A DNA stretch of 33,302 nt from an uncultured Acidimicrobiales bacterium (GTDB taxonomy: Bacteria > Actinomycetota > Acidimicrobiia > Acidimicrobiales > SHLQ01). Within the stretch, counting starts at the first letter, position 1. Every line of letters starts with the position of its first letter. This document shows positions 32,749-33,302 of the stretch, one piece after another. Below the pieces are notes generated by a model. That model was not told where the DNA came from. It saw only the letters and a program-made list of their open reading frames with translations, and made no database searches. The position numbers were made by a program, and so were the translations under genes. The stretch spans positions 1 through 33,302 of the forward strand of contig CALHYX010000085.1 in assembly GCA_938041035.1 (NCBI GenBank). The letters are read 5' to 3'.

Positions 32749-33302
32749 TTACCGGGTGACGGTGACCCGGATGCAGTCGAAGTCGCTCTGGCAGATGGCG
32801 ATGTCGCCGTCGGCGTCGTCGGGCACCGACACGGCGAACGGCCCCTGACCGCACTCGGTGGTGTAGGCGAACGACTCGCCCCGCGGATTCCACCATTGCG
32901 CGGCGTCGGCCTGCCAGCCCTCGTCGGACCGGACATGGGTGCGCTGCCACCGGCCGAAGGCGGTCTCGGTGTACACCCGGTCGAGCTTCGGTGCACAGCC
33001 CTCGTCGAGCTCCACCTCGACCGACCCTCCGGCCTCGATGGCCAGCGTGGCCACGTCGCCGTGAAAGTCGAGCCCTCGCGTCGACGCCAACCACAGGCCC
33101 GAGACCGCGGCGACCAGCACTACCGCGGCCACCCCGCCGAGCACCTTGCCCCAGAGCGGAACTGCCGACGGCGCTGTATTACGCAGCTCCGCTGTCTCAC
33201 CGAGCTCCGCTGTCTCACCGAGCTCCGCTGTATCACCCAGCTCCGCTGTATCACCCAGCTCCGCTGTATCACCCAGCTCCGCTGTATCACCCAGCTCCGC
33301 TG
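32749..33302 (-). CDS. Membrane-anchored protein with N-terminal hexapeptide repeats (partial, 5' end outside window)
   Basis: Open from the window's right edge to the TAA at 32749-32751. In the reading direction it begins with at least six copies of a six-residue repeat, T-A-E-L-G-(D/E), then NTAPSAVPLWGK, one transmembrane helix (VLGGVAAVVLVAAVSGLWLAS), and a C-terminal domain of about 110 residues. That domain has four Cys (EGCAPKL, TECGQG, AICQSDFDCIRV) and is beta-rich, as expected outside the membrane with two disulfides. The repeat lies on the cytoplasmic side if the helix is type II. A methionine start is not visible in the window; the repeats run to its edge. I recognise no family. 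Confidence 0.78.
   Translation of the reverse strand, partial: AELGDTAELGDTAELGDTAELGDTAELGETAELGETAELRNTAPSAVPLWGKVLGGVAAVVLVAAVSGLWLASTRGLDFHGDVATLAIEAGGSVEVELDEGCAPKLDRVYTETAFGRWQRTHVRSDEGWQADAAQWWNPRGESFAYTTECGQGPFAVSVPDDADGDIAICQSDFDCIRVTVTR
33184..33302 (-). repeat. 18-bp tandem repeat encoding a hexapeptide array
   Basis: Units of 18 bases run from 33184 to the window edge: six complete copies plus 11 bases. On the plus strand the unit reads CAGCTCCGCTGTATCACC; the two or three copies nearest the membrane helix have CTC for ATC and GAG for CAG. The period is a multiple of three, so length variation keeps the frame open. The copies at the edge are identical, meaning recent expansion. 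Confidence 0.93.

Noticed and set aside
33184..33302. CRISPR or non-coding satellite
   Set aside because: No spacers, 18-bp period in an open frame continuous with a membrane protein.

Overview
The window is a gene-dense, high-GC stretch of what looks like an actinobacterial chromosome. The best lineage markers are a mycothione reductase (mycothiol is essentially actinobacterial), a PPOX/F420-type small oxidoreductase, KstR-like operator sequences and many apparently leaderless promoters. The mix of lone fatty-acid/steroid-type catabolic genes would suit Acidimicrobiia or a related deep actinobacterial group, but that placement is inference. No rRNA, tRNA, CRISPR array, phage gene, transposase or origin was seen.

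Layout. 1-3.5 kb: 3' end of hisG, a hotdog thioesterase, a frameshifted META-domain gene and a YihY/BrkB membrane protein fused to a SnoaL-like domain. 3.5-8.7 kb: a 52-residue small protein with an SDR, a HAD 5'-nucleotidase-like protein, a small membrane protein, a GlcG/HbpS protein, a crotonase, a PPOX protein, and a MerR regulator divergent from a methyltransferase across a 19-bp-spacer MerR-type promoter. 8.7-13.6 kb: an operon of DUF35 protein, Ltp2-like thiolase and nucleotidyltransferase, facing an alpha/beta hydrolase and a DUF7064-like protein; two KstR-like palindromes lie in their promoters. 13.6-20.5 kb: an ACT-domain protein, a tandem glycine riboswitch controlling gcvP, and a three-gene set (gamma-butyrobetaine hydroxylase-like, BKACE, L-carnitine dehydrogenase-like). 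20.5-27.7 kb: RTX/cadherin-like secreted protein, CDP-glucose 4,6-dehydratase, cyclic-nucleotide-binding-domain protein, PhyH dioxygenase, duplicated SnoaL-like protein, and a WecG-type glycosyltransferase coupled to a YdjC-type deacetylase. 27.8-33.3 kb: a pair of acyl-CoA dehydrogenases behind a third KstR-like site, a NUDIX hydrolase, mycothione reductase, a cupin, a tandem intergenic repeat, and the 3' part of a membrane-anchored protein with an N-terminal hexapeptide repeat that runs off the window.

How the genes fit together. The clearest pathway is gamma-butyrobetaine to L-carnitine to 3-dehydrocarnitine to glycine betaine plus acetoacetyl-CoA, encoded directly downstream of glycine-induced gcvP; betaine demethylation elsewhere would feed glycine into GcvP. 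The second theme is acyl-CoA or steroid side-chain-like catabolism: two acyl-CoA dehydrogenases of which only one keeps a catalytic Glu, an Ltp2-like thiolase and its DUF35 partner, possibly tied together by a KstR-like regulator whose gene is not in the window.

Small tandem duplications (15, 16, 18 and about 45 bp) recur, and a GGGGTCAGACCCC palindromic element sits exactly at stop codons in two places 27 kb apart.
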